Positions 49,441-62,139 of a DNA stretch of 64,000 bases are shown piece by piece (the first letter of the stretch is position 1; every line of letters starts with the position of its first letter). The position numbers and the translations under genes were made by a program. The notes beneath the pieces were generated by a model, which had not been told where the DNA came from, searched no databases, and was given only the letters and a program-made list of their open reading frames with translations. The stretch covers positions 130,919,501 through 130,983,500 of the forward strand of contig CM059584.1 in NCBI GenBank assembly GCA_030407085.1. The letters are read 5' to 3'. Origin of the DNA: Trichopria drosophilae (Eukaryota > Arthropoda > Insecta > Hymenoptera > Diapriidae).

Positions 49441-50800
49441 TCGCGGTGATAAGCAATCGACAATAATCTGCTAGAGAATTCAATCTCGTATTTTAAAATC
49501 GACGTCTAAGGCGAATTCCCCTATTTGAACGTTTCCTGACTCGACTAAATCTTGAGTTTCGTGGTAGATATCCGCGAGACGACAAGCGCGTTCGTCGGGG
49601 TTTTTTATAGATTTTCATTTCGGTGGATTTTTCCCGTGACCACTGGTCCGCTTTTTTCAGGGCCAGAAAGTTTTCCATCGTCTTAACGCGGAGCTTCTGT
49701 GAAAGTAAGGGCTTTTAATCGGAGCTCGATCCTTTTCTGTGGCGGACTAACGCAAAAAGTGCAGGAGGGAAAATGAGGAGAGTCCTCGCATTCGACCCGT
49801 CTATTCGGTTCCACCCACACCCAGCTCTACCAAGAAAAACCGCATCGTGGATAGGGCGGATTTGTGAAGAATTTTTCCGAAGAGCGACGGCTGACAAGGA
49901 AGATTACTCTTGCGAGTGGACGTATCTCATCTCGCGATTATGCTGAGGTCTTGAAAGAGAAGAGCCAGTATTCGATATCGAAGAATATTCCTAATGACTT
50001 GGGATCTGGTATCAATTCCTGCTTTTTTTAAAGATAGCTACCTCGGAAAAGCCAGGTGAGAATTCAATCAGCGTCATTAATGAGACCAGTGGTCATAGCT
50101 CATTCATAGGTCGCTATTACCAGGGTTCTTGAAATTTTTATGCATGGCTTTCAGGCCGACCGTGTAGAGTGCAATTAGCGCTAAAAGGGAGTTAGGAATA
50201 CTGGCACTTGCGTACGTATGTCGTATAAAGGGATTGTCGACTGGCAGAGGGGGAGTGTTGCCGGTGAAATTTAATAACCGCTATCAAAAGGACAGGCGCC
50301 ATATACAATAACCCACTCTTAGGTATTGCGTATAACCTTATTTTAATATCAATCACGATCGATGGTGGGCCTTTCAATGGCCTGCGGAGATCCATGGGGT
50401 GGCGCACCGGTCGCTGAATGAAGATTCGAGAGATTAAAGACGATTCGGCTAGCGTACATGCTCTTGTACGATTTCAACCCCAAGCTTGCACGCATCGACG
50501 TACGTTACATGCATATATGCCAGCTGAAACGTGAATATCTCCGGGTATGCAGGCGGCATTGTGCGTGGGGGAGCGTTCAGTGTTCCCCGGATCCATCCGA
50601 AAGGACCTGGAGACAGCCTCGGGACAACCTTCTGTATAGGTCGCGATGTCAGAATGACAGTAATTAGCGGCGACGTTATGTACACCTGTCTCGCCGAGCG
50701 GAAACTCAAACCCCGACGAACGTTTTGTCCCCTTCGTATTAATTGCGCAAAACAAGACTCTATTGTTAATTAATCGCGATACAGTGCAGGGTCCGATTCT
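49441..50800. promoter_or_regulatory. GC-normal island
   Basis: CpG-containing block of about 1.35 kb. Frames of 69-125 codons on both strands overlap at 50449-50851, which is the pattern of chance frames. Candidate regulatory element. Confidence 0.3.
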
Positions 50801-52250
50801 TTCGGGATTTTGACAGATTTCATTAGTTTTATTGATGATTGGGATTATCAATCTGTTGGTAAACCTATTAAGCCTTTGGCGTGATGCTTCGTCACTGCAT
50901 TAATCACTTTAATGCAAGTGATTAATTCTTTTAGAAATCAGAAATTCAAGACAAATTACGATAACATGGTCTACAGTATTACAAACTCTTTGCATAATTA
51001 ACAGTTTATGCAAATTAAGAAATAATGTGTTTCGTAAAAGATAATTTCTCATTGTTTAAGATTTTGAAAAATAAAAATGATAAACCTGTCACTTGGAATT
51101 CTTCATTTTCCAAAAAGCAATGTAGTGGGTTATGACACATTGTTGAGAAAACAAATAACTAGCAGCAGTAGAAAACCGACCTAGTCTCATTAATCGAAAA
51201 CGTATTTTATATTATTTTAATTTTCGAATTTCACAAAGTTACGAACAGTCGAAATATACCTTGTATGATGAAATTTCAAAATTTCACCCCCCTCTACGTC
51301 CTGCAATTTTTTATAAAAATTGCTAATATTTGGTATTTAACATTGTATCCAATAGGACTATAGTTTGTGCAAATTTCAGCCGGATCCCACATGTTTCAAA
51401 TTCTGGCCTGCATGACTTGACACGAAATCCGTTATATGGGTGATTTTTAAAAAACTGTGATACTTTGAATCTTGTATAAAAAATGGAATAATATGTACTT
51501 GAAAGAAGAGTACTTTCATGGAACTAGTTATAATCACTTTTCATTGGTAAATATGAAAACGTTAAATATAAAAACTATTTTCAAGATAAAAAGCTCAAAA
51601 ATGTAAACAAAAAAAATTGTGTCCGTCATATTGTACGTACTTACGTCCGTCCATATTATTGAGCGTTTTTTTAGAATAAGCTTCAGACTGATATTTCAAG
51701 AAGCAATGCCTTTATTCGAAAGTGTATTTATGCTTTCTAAAAAAAGGAATTTTATTATGATATTGGGTTTTCGATAGTGACACAATAAAAATCGCAAATG
51801 TAATATTTTTGGGCTTAAGATTGTTTACGTTAATCGATGGAATGATATTTTTGTTTTGTTTTCACATTTGATAATATTAAATATACCAAAAAAAACAGCG
51901 TAGATATAACTATAATAGAAAATACGAAGCAAATATTATAAAAACCTTAGAAAATCTGATTAAAAGATATCTAACTAAGTGTCAAATTAGATCTGCCTTT
52001 TAATCATACCTACTTAATTTGATCAAATTATTCCATCACTACGTTAAGATTCTATACGAATTATGGGCAGGGATTTTGTTAAGTTCAACCATTTGTAAAA
52101 TAGTATTTTTTATACTAGCTAAAGGTGAGACATATGATTACTTTTTTGTTGTACTGTTCCAGTTTCAAAAAATCACTGTTCACCTAGGTCACGAATGTAA
52201 AGCATTATCAATCTTTTAGCTCAAAACTTATCTTGTATTATTAATTCATT
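50801..52250. other. AT-rich non-coding DNA
   Basis: No gene, RNA or clear repeat was seen. Confidence 0.45.
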
Positions 52251-52287
52251 TAGTAATTTGGATTTACTATACTGTATGTACAAATGC

Positions 52288-53142
52288 AAATTGAATTCGA
52301 AACGCTTTGAAATGTGTTATAATAAATTCGTGGTTATTATTACTGTAAGATTAGTGATTTTGATGACAGTTGGGATACTAACGAAGAATTCTGGCGACCA
52401 AACATTTATGATCTTCGCAATATTTAAGGATTATATGAGCGTTCAATATATCCCCAAAGAGCTATATTCAAGTGATATGATGTGATTTCGGTCCCCTCGC
52501 TATACATTAGTAAGAAACTTTGAAGGGCTACTTATAAGCCGTAAGTATTACCGTCATGAGTAAGAACTTATGCGTTGATTACTACTCTGAAAAAATGTAC
52601 GATGTAGGTACATATAAAATTGCACAAATGTGTAAAGAAATGTTCGGATTTCTTAATTCCCTGAATTATAAGGAAATACGGAAAAAAGAAATGGTTTTAC
52701 TATTTAAATGGCAGGTTTGGCTATCTAATTTTTCGAGGCCACTATCTGTATAGTACAATGAACAGAAAACGATGGCTGTGTGTTACACTACTATTCAGTG
52801 AGCAGTTTCAACTATTTCATTTTTGCTGGTGGGGGAAAACGAGAGCGGCGAGACGCAAATATACCGGGACTCTACTGTATTATCATTTATTTTTCCATAA
52901 TTGCGTTTTAAAAAGTTGTAATACTGTAGAGGAGTGTTTTTTACACGTTATGTACTTATTATATATAGAATCACCACAATAAAATGTAGTCAATTTTCTC
53001 GTATCCCATAGTATGGACATTTTTCTTAGTGCACGCCTTAGAAATTCAATAAAATTGATAGAAATGACTAGCATCCATCACCGGTAGAATGATCATCCGC
53101 ACATAATGTATCTACAGATGGAAATTGAATTCGAAACGCTTT
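52288..53142. repeat. Direct repeat pair bracketing about 0.8 kb
   Basis: A 21-bp identical block with core TTGAATTCGAAACGC occurs at 52288-52308 and 53122-53142. Its flanks are also similar (TGTATGTACAAATG versus TGTATCTACAGATG; TGTTATAATAAATTCG versus TGATATAATTCATTCG), making about 60 bp of homology. The interval is AT-rich with no recognisable gene and includes a MITE fragment. Confidence 0.55.
52827..52877. mobile_element. Fragment (one end) of the CCCGGTATA MITE family
   Basis: GCAAATATACCGGGACTCTA followed by CTG and TA matches the right terminus of the copy at 40471-40733. The GC-rich GGTGGGGGAAAACGAGAGCGG before it resembles the interior of copy 1. No left end is present. Confidence 0.75.
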
Positions 53143-53149
53143 TAAAGGT

Positions 53150-53800
53150 GATATAATTCATTCGCATTTACGTCACTCATTTGCGACAAGAACAAATTGA
53201 CGCATAAATCCACGGGGAGGGCCGGTCCAATGGAAATGTATATTTCAAATCGTCACACGGCCCGCGTGCGGGGATATTCTACGGGAACTGCACGAGAGAA
53301 AAGAGTGGTATGATTTGCGAGGCAAGACAATTTCCGGCTACGGAAACGTATAACGCGCACCTGAAAGTCAAGCGAAGATTCCTACGTGGTGGGAGTCAAA
53401 AAAGAAGAATCCTCGGTTCTTGGACACGCCAGTGGCCATTCGCGGATACGAAGCACATGGTTGTATACGATACGAGCCTTGAAATTCTGAGAAATGGGTT
53501 AAGGAAGCTCTTCGAATCCATGGGCGTATAAATCATTTTCCGCTCGACCCCGCCGTTATAGGTTACAGGTACACAGGTCGCCAGCAACCAACCGAGCTAC
53601 GTAATTCGATTCCCGTGCGGGTAACGAAGGTGCGAGATTTTTTGCGCTACTCGATTCCTTTAGGCGAAAAAGTTGATTTTCCGACATTTCGCTACGTTTC
53701 GAAATTTCAGGAATTTATTCTTGTTTCATTGCGTTCTGATTACGAATCTGTTTTAGGTCACTTCACCCACTCGCATTTTGAGTAAGTCATATTAAATTAA
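53150..53800. promoter_or_regulatory. GC-normal island
   Basis: Short CpG-containing block with two opposed, overlapping frames (53310-53531 plus, 53396-53587 minus), neither recognisable. Confidence 0.3.
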
Positions 53801-53871
53801 CTATTTGAATAGGATTTACGTGAAATGGAAACCTCGCCACTTTAAATTCAGTCAATTTCAACATTAAAATA

Positions 53872-54500
53872 ACCCATACAGCACATATCTCTTAAAGAGG
53901 TCGTCTAGAGCTCAGTCCAAAGATATATCCAAAAAGACATCCTGAAGAGGTCTTTATTACGATAATCTATAAAACAAGATCTTAAAGATGTCTTACTTAG
54001 GATTTCTTAAAATCGTAATCTCGAAGAGGTCTTGTGTTTGTGGTCTTAAATATATCTAGTTTTGGACCACCTGCCTTTAGTAAAGGGATTCCCAAAGTTG
54101 AGATCTGAGTTTCTCCCAAAGATACTAGCTGGCTATTGAATCCGAAAATGCGATCGCGCGCTATTTACTTCATATGCAGACCGATAGATTATAAGCCCCA
54201 ATGACAAAGTTAGTGCTTTTGCGATATTTATGAAGTGTTATCGCAATTTTGTATTATTATTGTATGATCTCCATTTTATTGAATGAAAGCACCACCCAAT
54301 ATATAACTATACAAATTGTATAAAGGAACTTAGGTAAAAATTATATAAATTAATAATTAAGGTACAAAAATAGAATGTATAATTTTAAGTTTTTAATCAA
54401 CGCATAATTTTTCTTAAAGATTACTTTAAGAGCTCTTTCTGATAAGTATTTAGGACGTCTTACAATGTTGAAGTCTTCTTAAAGAGCTATTTAAGATGTA
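53872..54500. repeat. Degenerate CTTAAAGA-GTCTT repeat region
   Basis: It begins ACCCATACAGCACATATCTC, then shows many variants of TCTTAAAGAGGTCTT (about 53890, 53953, 53990, 54033, 54413, 54475). A near-identical start, GCACATATCTCTTAAA, also occurs at about 61618, and ACCCACACAGCACA at about 20213. This suggests a dispersed family with a defined end. No coding content. Confidence 0.55.
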
Positions 54501-54955
54501 TTTTTGTGGTTTGGAAATAACCGGTTCAGAAAAATATGCACGATTTTTGCTCATGAGGTCCCTTTGTCCGCCACTTATGTTTATTTTTTGGCAACGTATG
54601 TGCTTTCGAGGAATCTCAACAGCATGGAATGCACTCACGAAAAACGTTTATTTAAATTTAAAAAATTGTTGTTTTGATCTATTTTTTTTAGGATAAAGTA
54701 AAATCTTGGATAAGTTTCTGTAATTTAAAAAAATTCACAATTTTAATTTAACAAATTATTTGCCAAAAATATTGTAGTTTAAATTAATAAGAATTTTTGT
54801 TTAATCTAAGACAACGCTTTTTGAGATCGTTGTGTCCCTAAAATTTTTTTTTTAATTTGCACAAAATGCAGCAATGCCCATGTTTTCCATGCTGATTGAA
54901 TTAGCGGCATACTTTTCGCTGATTTGCAGCGGTTTCCGCTGATTCAGATTTCGAG
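54501..54955. other. AT-rich non-coding DNA
   Basis: Nothing firm. A short hydrophobic frame starting ATG TTT TCC ATG (about 54879) closes after some 20 codons. Confidence 0.35.
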
Positions 54956-54959
54956 AGAG

Positions 54960-56650
54960 CATATTCATTCCTCGGTTATTCAGTAAGTAAATTAAAATTT
55001 TTATACGAAATAATTTCTTCATCTAATAATGTAATTCTACTTTAATGGTGGGTTGCTTTTACGTTTATCAGAATAGTAGTTTTCGATACAAGGGCGTATG
55101 CGTAAAGAACTTTACACACACACACGTGTGCCGAAATATTGTTTACGTACGGTTTTTTCGTGCGTAAAGTATAATCGAGTGCGTAAAGTTTACTTTACGC
55201 ACAAGTTTACTTTACGCACCGAAAAGACGTACATAAAGTCTTTTTTTTAATTTTTCTCTGCTAATGGTATCGTATTTGGATTTTGGCTAATCTATGCATT
55301 GTTCAACTAACGGTAGACTTTTGATGTCTATTGCACATTGTAACTTTAATTTCGGGTTACGCAGGAATTGTGTTCTTGTGTCTAGAGATGTAAGGTATCA
55401 ATAAAATAGGCCGGAGACGCCCAAAATATATTATAAACTTTTTAATAAAATGTCATCTTGCGCACAAGACACGATATAGGTTGAAAAAACTTGTTAGTAT
55501 TGAATATACTATTAAACTATTTGTTTTGGGAGATAACTTGAATTGTTTTTCCGGGCATGCGTAATTAATCACTGAACTTCTTGGAAAAATAACACTAGAA
55601 AAAATTTGTTATTGTACATAACTTGAATCAGAGGTAGTGGATCGTACAGATTCCTGATCGCTGAAAACGAATGCGTTGTCCATTTTTACCCATTACGTCA
55701 GTTATTTTATATACCCTAAACTCGAATTGTCAAAAATAATAATTTTTTATATTTTTTGGATCAGGCATCTTAAAATCCAGACATGATGGGTCAAGTTGGA
55801 CAAAGGATTCGTTGCTGGATTATAAAAAATTCACGCTCCGTGAGCCTGCGCAAACAACGAAGGCTGAAGTGGACATGAAATGTAGAGTTGCGGATGCAGT
55901 CTACAGTTTTTCAGTAGGTAAATTAAAATATTTGTACTAAATATTATTAAAAAAAACATTCAGTTTTCACCTGATAACATAACCTCACTTTAATGGTGAG
56001 CTGCTTTTATGTTTTTCAGCAAGTTGGTTTTTTTAATTTTTCTGCATTGAAAACTACGCGAATGATATCGGCACTTGGTCTTTTTGGAATCTACTAATTG
56101 CCGAAATAATGGGATGCTTCTGCTTTGTAATGGCAATTGTAATTTTAGTTTCATTATACACAGAACTTGTGTTCGAGTGTAAATACAATACGCAAGAGGG
56201 GTCCAAAAGGTTATATAGACTGCGTATAATGTACAGGTTTATTTTTATGGTGACCAGATATCTTCAGATAAGTATTTAAATGTAGAAAACTACTAAAAAA
56301 AATGTATGCAATACGGGTCATATGATTTTATTTAGTCTTTTTTTCGCAATTTAATGGATTCAAATGGATTTTCTTGAGTAGATAATCCTGAACAAATTTG
56401 TGATTTGTGCTGCTTGCAATTGAGATAAGTTTAATTAAGGCTGTAGTGAGATTAGCAAACCATATTGCAAGGTTTGGTAGTGTTAAAGAACTTTCAGAAT
56501 AACAGAGAAGAGTGCCGTAATTTAAACGAAAATTCAAAGTAACAAAAGGGACCTTGGTAAGTGTTATTAAAATTATACGATTCTATGAATTTATATAGTA
56601 TGATAAACTTCTCAATAAAATACCACGTTGCAAAACGCGATAAACATTTA
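54960..56650 (+). pseudogene. Diverged direct duplication with a possible membrane-protein remnant
   Basis: Blocks at about 54985-55470 recur in the same order at about 55915-56260 and 56595-56650: CAGTAAGTAAATTAAAA/CAGTAGGTAAATTAAAA, CACTTTAATGGTGAGCTGCTTTT-like segments, TTTTTTTAATTTTTCT, and a GTGTTCTTGTGT/GTGTTCGAGTGT segment. In the second copy 80 codons stay open (56037-56276) and read a hydrophobic stretch (CFVMAIVILVSLYTELVFEC) followed by a basic, aromatic segment. The first copy starts the same frame (TGG..TTGGCTAATCTA) but hits a stop. No ATG or family is certain. It could be a decayed multi-exon membrane protein such as an insect chemoreceptor, but that is a guess; it could equally be a non-coding repeat. 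Confidence 0.3.
55088..55240. mobile_element. Insertion made of TGCGTAAAGT inverted motifs
   Basis: About 150 bp built from copies of TGCGTAAAG and CTTTACGCAC, for example GAGTGCGTAAAGTTTACTTT continuing into ACGCAC. It interrupts the first copy of the duplication: the second copy runs straight from GTTGGT into TTTTTTTAATTTTTCTGC, while here the cluster separates the matching segments. This argues that it was inserted as a unit. No transposon class is recognised. Confidence 0.55.
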
Positions 56651-58855
56651 TGTTTAATAATGTTTATGATCAAATTTCTATTGCTTTTAATTTACTTCAT
56701 ATTTGAAATTTATTTATCCTCAGAAAAAATAATATTCATAGATGATTTTATAGCACAATTTTTAAATCCAAGGTAAATATATTAATTTTAGTTGCAATGA
56801 TATACCTACTCCATACAAATGTGCACATATCATAAAAATCAATCGTCAAACATGATTTCATAAGTATTCAATCTGATGTGATATATATTCAATATCACTT
56901 TTAATTATTCAATACTATCTGTAAATCTTTAAAAGATGCTTTTATAAATTCAAGAAACCATTTTATCAAATTCATGACAATTCTTTTAAATTAAACAAAT
57001 TTTGTTTCTTAATTATACTACATATTTAGTTATTTCAAAAAAAAAGGTTATTAACCAAATAATTTGCTCAAATGAAATAAATATTTGTTTAATTTTATAG
57101 CAATGTAATAACTTGTTTGATTTAAACAAATTTTGCTTGGGTTTAAAATTCCAAGATACGTCCAGGAAATTCCCAGTTGTCGATTATCAATGAATGGGGA
57201 ACGAATTTAGGTCCTGCACTCTGACGGAACCGATCTTTGTCAATAAGGAATGTGCAAATCCCAAAACAAATTACGACTTATTAAAAAAGGATTCTCATGC
57301 TACCTATACAATCGATTATATTTACATAGATTCTAAAATTAGAATGTGTACTATCTGAAGGGAACCTTTGTTCTCGAACACGGAAAAAAATAATTTGATA
57401 TAATTTATAGAGCTTTCAAATAAAATTGTGATACGTATGCGATTTGTATTGATCAATATTAGCAATTCATTACCAATTAAAACAATTTTTATATAGAGCG
57501 GATATAACACTTGTGCATAAATATATGTGTTTGATTGAAACATTAACTTATTACTTATTATTGTCGATTATGTGAAATTTAAAGACACATCTTAAATCAT
57601 CGACAATTTATGAAGCATTTCTTAACTCTTGGGATTAAAGGAATTCTGTATATGCCAATTACGAATTGAAAGTCAGATTTCAACAAAAGAAAATTGAAAA
57701 TGATGGATTCTTTCGACTAATTTGATTAAAAAACCATGAGATTTTTGAATGAGAACCATGAGAACCACGAAACCAAAAATGTAGTCTTTATATAAACATT
57801 TTAATATAATATGTAGGAATTGGGATATACTCAGAAATTTACAAATACGAGGTCTTTAAATACTATTTTTTAAGATAATTTTTAATTACCTTATTATACT
57901 CAAACACCTGCTGTAGTATTCTTTACTTCATTGTACATTTAGAAAACAAATCACACAAATCTTTTTCACGTAGTTGGATATTTATGAAATATTTTATCCC
58001 GATTATGAAATCAAGTTCCAGACGTTCAATCTATATGGTAAAATAATTTTTAAAAAATATTATAATGGGTTTTCTTGCCTTAAATATAACTTTTTACTTT
58101 ACTTCGTGTTCAGTCTCCCATGCGGCTTGGACATTTATTTAATAAGCATGTTATATTATGAGCAATAACTTGCATTGATTAGACATTGCTTTTGTAGAAA
58201 GAAAGTAGTCTCTTATATTTGTTGCATTAGTGATTAAAAATCCAGAAATTCGAAGTCAGATATGTTTAAATTCAATATAGGGGATCCTATATAATGGGCA
58301 AAAAGAATTAAATATTTGTTATATTTTTCCATTTTCAGCATTTTTTTTCGGATCACTGGTTATAAATTTATATTTCCGAAATTTACAGTTTTTAAGTAAT
58401 ATTATCTAGAAAATCTACCCTAGGGATTTTTTTATCATTTGTGACTTATCGCTGCGTTCTAGAAATTTAGACAATTTTTTAGTAAGAAACAATGCTATTG
58501 TGCAAAATTTGCATGACATATTTTCTTTTAATCATTTCGTTTATAATAAAATGAGATCTTGTTGATTTGCGAAAAAACTGACAACCGCTATGTTGAGGCC
58601 GTCATTTTGAACTCTTTTCAAATTTTAAGTTCATTCCTTATAAAATTTTGTTTTTTCTAAAATTAATTTCGTGTAAAATGATTCTATTTTCACGTCTCCA
58701 TGTATACGAAACAAATATTTATATTTTCTTCAGTAATAAAGATTATTTACGAAACTTAAAAAAAACATAAGTAATTGCCACAATACTCTATTGAATAAAA
58801 CAAAAATTGACGAGGCAATATTCATCTACTACTATCTAAAACATTATTAAAACTT
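56651..58855. other. AT-rich non-coding DNA
   Basis: Frames of 60-74 codons are AT-biased and unrecognised. No RNA genes seen. Confidence 0.5.
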
Positions 58856-60050
58856 GGACTAACAACACGGTATGTTCAAGTAGGTGTGGTACTCGATGAA
58901 AACCTCGCTGCATCAAACATATGGCATGCATCCGCTGCGTAAAAATCCAGATTCGTAATATGCTTCAATTCCAGCTTCGCGGAAATCTCGTTCCGATTCT
59001 TCATACTTCGCATCTTTCCTTCATCTCGTGGCCGCCTATCACCTCCATCTTTTCAGTGCCTCTCGAATGTAACTCTCGTGAGAAGGGCGAATTTCGTCCA
59101 TGTATATTCTGTAGCCTACTTGCCAACCGACGTAAACCGGAAGAGGAGCGATATATACAGCAAACTCGAGTTGAATTCCCTTCATGGAGACGAAAATAGA
59201 TCAAGGAGCAAACGTACAAATTGCGAGCTTCAGGTTCGATCTATACGACATATACGACCAAGGTGGATATTTATTAATTAAAATATTAATTACTTTCTAT
59301 ATAATCACGAAAATGCTCGAATGAATAAACACAAATATTTTTGAGAAATTTTCAATAACTTTTTTTTTACGGCAGTCGGTTAACCACTTGTTCCATTTTT
59401 CGAAAAGAGCCTCGTTTCGGTACATTTAGAATGATGGCGGTATAAACACGACTCTGCTGTTAAATTCCCTACTTCACCGTTGTGGCTGTTAGTGTCCGAT
59501 GTAACGTTTACATACGTCGGTACCAAAAAACCTGGCGTAATTCCAGCGACATTTTTTTCCCGACGATTTCGGCAATTTCCATTTGGAATGAAAAGTGCCA
59601 GCCCTTCACCACTTTTTTACAAATATTAGCTGAAATAATAAATATAGTAAACGGCTCAATATAATTCCATCGCATACGTTTTTCGCAGCGTTTTTCAGGA
59701 AATAAAATTTGGATTACGCAAGTTTTAATGGTTTTTAAAATAAATCGCAAAGCACTGGCAGCGCGGCGCTTTACAAACATGTTTGTATATCGTTTCCAAA
59801 CTTTTCATGTAAATTTGATGGCAGTCCTCTTCCCAAATATTTATTATATCTCGACTGTATATGCATGCGATGCATAAATTATTATTATTAACGGTTTGAA
59901 GTAATCAGGCGCAATTTTACGTAATAATAACGAGACCGATAACACCCAACCGCCAAGCGTGAGCGATGCGGTTTTTTTGTCACTTACAATCGCGGTGCGC
60001 CGGAAATTGAGTAGAATACTAAATATCGGCAAACCGACAAAAATTAAGCT
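58856..60050. promoter_or_regulatory. GC-normal island
   Basis: About 1.2 kb with raised CpG content. Frames of up to 92 codons overlap on both strands and are unrecognised. Candidate distal regulatory DNA. Confidence 0.3.
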
Positions 60051-61800
60051 ATTGGTATTTTTATATTTTATTTGAGTGTGATGTATTTTCCGTTACTACA
60101 TTCATCATTTACATGCTAATTTAATCGTGATTGCTAACCGATATCTGTGAACTATTTATTTGGTGAAACTTCTAACATAATCAAAATTTATCGACAATGT
60201 TGAGGTAATATTGCTTAAATTTTAAAATTACTAGGTATAAATTTTAAAATACTAGGTATGTTTAGAGATGAAAGCGGATCCCTAAAAAAAACTAAAAAAA
60301 AAAAAATTGAAATTTAGATGGCTGATTTTCAGCGGTCCTTTTACTTTGTCTGCAGTCTTTTTTATGGAATTTCGTAGCTTTAGGACTTTCAAATGTGATT
60401 TACATCGTACAACTTAAGTATAAAAGTAATTATTTACTGTAAAGAGAAAAGTTATGTCACCTACTAAATTTAGTGAATATAGCCAAACAAACAAATTTGT
60501 GATTCATATTAATACTTTCCGTAAGTAGCAACTGTTGTACTCTTTTTGTTAGTATACCTCTTTTATCACTTCTTATATTTTTACCTTGCCTCGGACCATG
60601 AGGAAGAAGTTCTGAATTTTTTCATTTCAACAAAAAAACTTTGTTTACTGTTTTTCATCTAGTGTTAATATTTTAGACCATACGGATAAGCGTTTAACTT
60701 TTCTAAATGTACGGATTTTCCTACGTTCACTGAAAGCACTATTGCATCTCCTAAACATTTCATTTTAAGATATTAGACACTTCCAAACCGGCTTTTTAGA
60801 ATAAACTTTTTAAAACAATATATATGCCATTAAAGCAAAATTTCTCAAATGTTGAGATATTATTTGTGTCCATCTATTATAAAAATGACAGTTTTGTGTC
60901 TAACCTGAGTTATGTAATGGAGACCGTAAATTATGGATTTAAGACGTTTTAGTTAATTTGAGACGATTCCAAGTTGAGAAATTTAAAAGCAAAGACACAT
61001 AACCTATTACGTTCATGGTTTAACATATTTCAACATTTTAATGTTTCAATATTTCAACATTACTATTTTGTTGTTAGCCGCCTCGTTTTTTGTGGTATTT
61101 AATTACATATTTAATTAATAGCGGAGAGCGGTTTGCACAACGAATATAAACAAAAATATTCATTCATTTTTTAAGCAATGGATGATGCAAACACACTTTT
61201 AGGTTATGTATCATAACATTATGCATACATGCATTCCAACTGCGATTGGAGACTGAGACTCTGCTATTGTCTCAGACAAAGTAATTTATAGATGTTTTCA
61301 AAATAGGGGCAAAAGTGTCTAAAATTGTGAAACTCGTTTTCAGAATGTTATGGCAGCTTAGATATTGAATAAAGGTATCATAGGGTTTAATCTTTAATAA
61401 TTAAGGGGAAATGTCTACTTTAAATCATAAAACTGTAAAAATTATATTGGTCGAAATTTATTTACTTAACGGACCACAGAAAAGTTAAGATACCTAAATT
61501 AGATCCAATACGGTCTCTTAGTTATGTCCAATTATTCAAAATTAACATTCAAAATTATCAGCAAATAAGATTCATCGGTTTTTAAATTAATAAAGTGGAA
61601 GCCGAGATCCTAAAACGCACATATCTCTTAAACAGGTCTAGACTTTCCTACGTTTACAAATATAGTTTTCAAAAATAATGAATTTATGCAATTTTTCCAT
61701 ACCACTACAGATATAGACAGAGATCAAATTTATAACATTACGAATATGTACAACGATATAGTAACAATTTAGAGTTACTAGTAGAAATTTCAAAATTACT
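60051..61800. other. AT-rich non-coding DNA
   Basis: Nothing supportable beyond a GCACATATCTCTTAAA motif at about 61618 shared with the repeat at 53872. Confidence 0.45.
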
Positions 61801-61801
61801 T

Positions 61802-61825
61802 TAGTACGGGTATAATTACGTCTCT
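61802..61825. mobile_element. Possible fragment of the CCCGGTATA MITE family
   Basis: AGTACGGGTATAATTACGTC is close to the left terminus of the copy at 40471 (GTCCCGGTATAATTGCGTC). The DNA after it is GC-normal for about 90 bp. No right terminus was found. Confidence 0.45.
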
Positions 61826-62139
61826 TCTGTAAAGTCTCCTTTAGCCGCACCTAACTTCGGCACCGCAGTTATTCTGAAGATGACGCACGCTCTTTACAAT
61901 CTACTCCAACTCACATTTTTACGATTCTACTAAAATAAGTGATAATTTTAATATCAGACTGACATGGCGTTTAACGTCAGCTTCACTGCAAAAAAAGAGT
62001 GTCTTAATTTGAGGCACTTTTGTAGACGCCTTTAAGACGTTGTATTGTTGACACATAACCTAATTGTATATAGATGTATTGATGTTGTGTAAAAACACAT
62101 TGGAAAACACGTTAGCGCCAGTATTTCTTACGTAAAATT

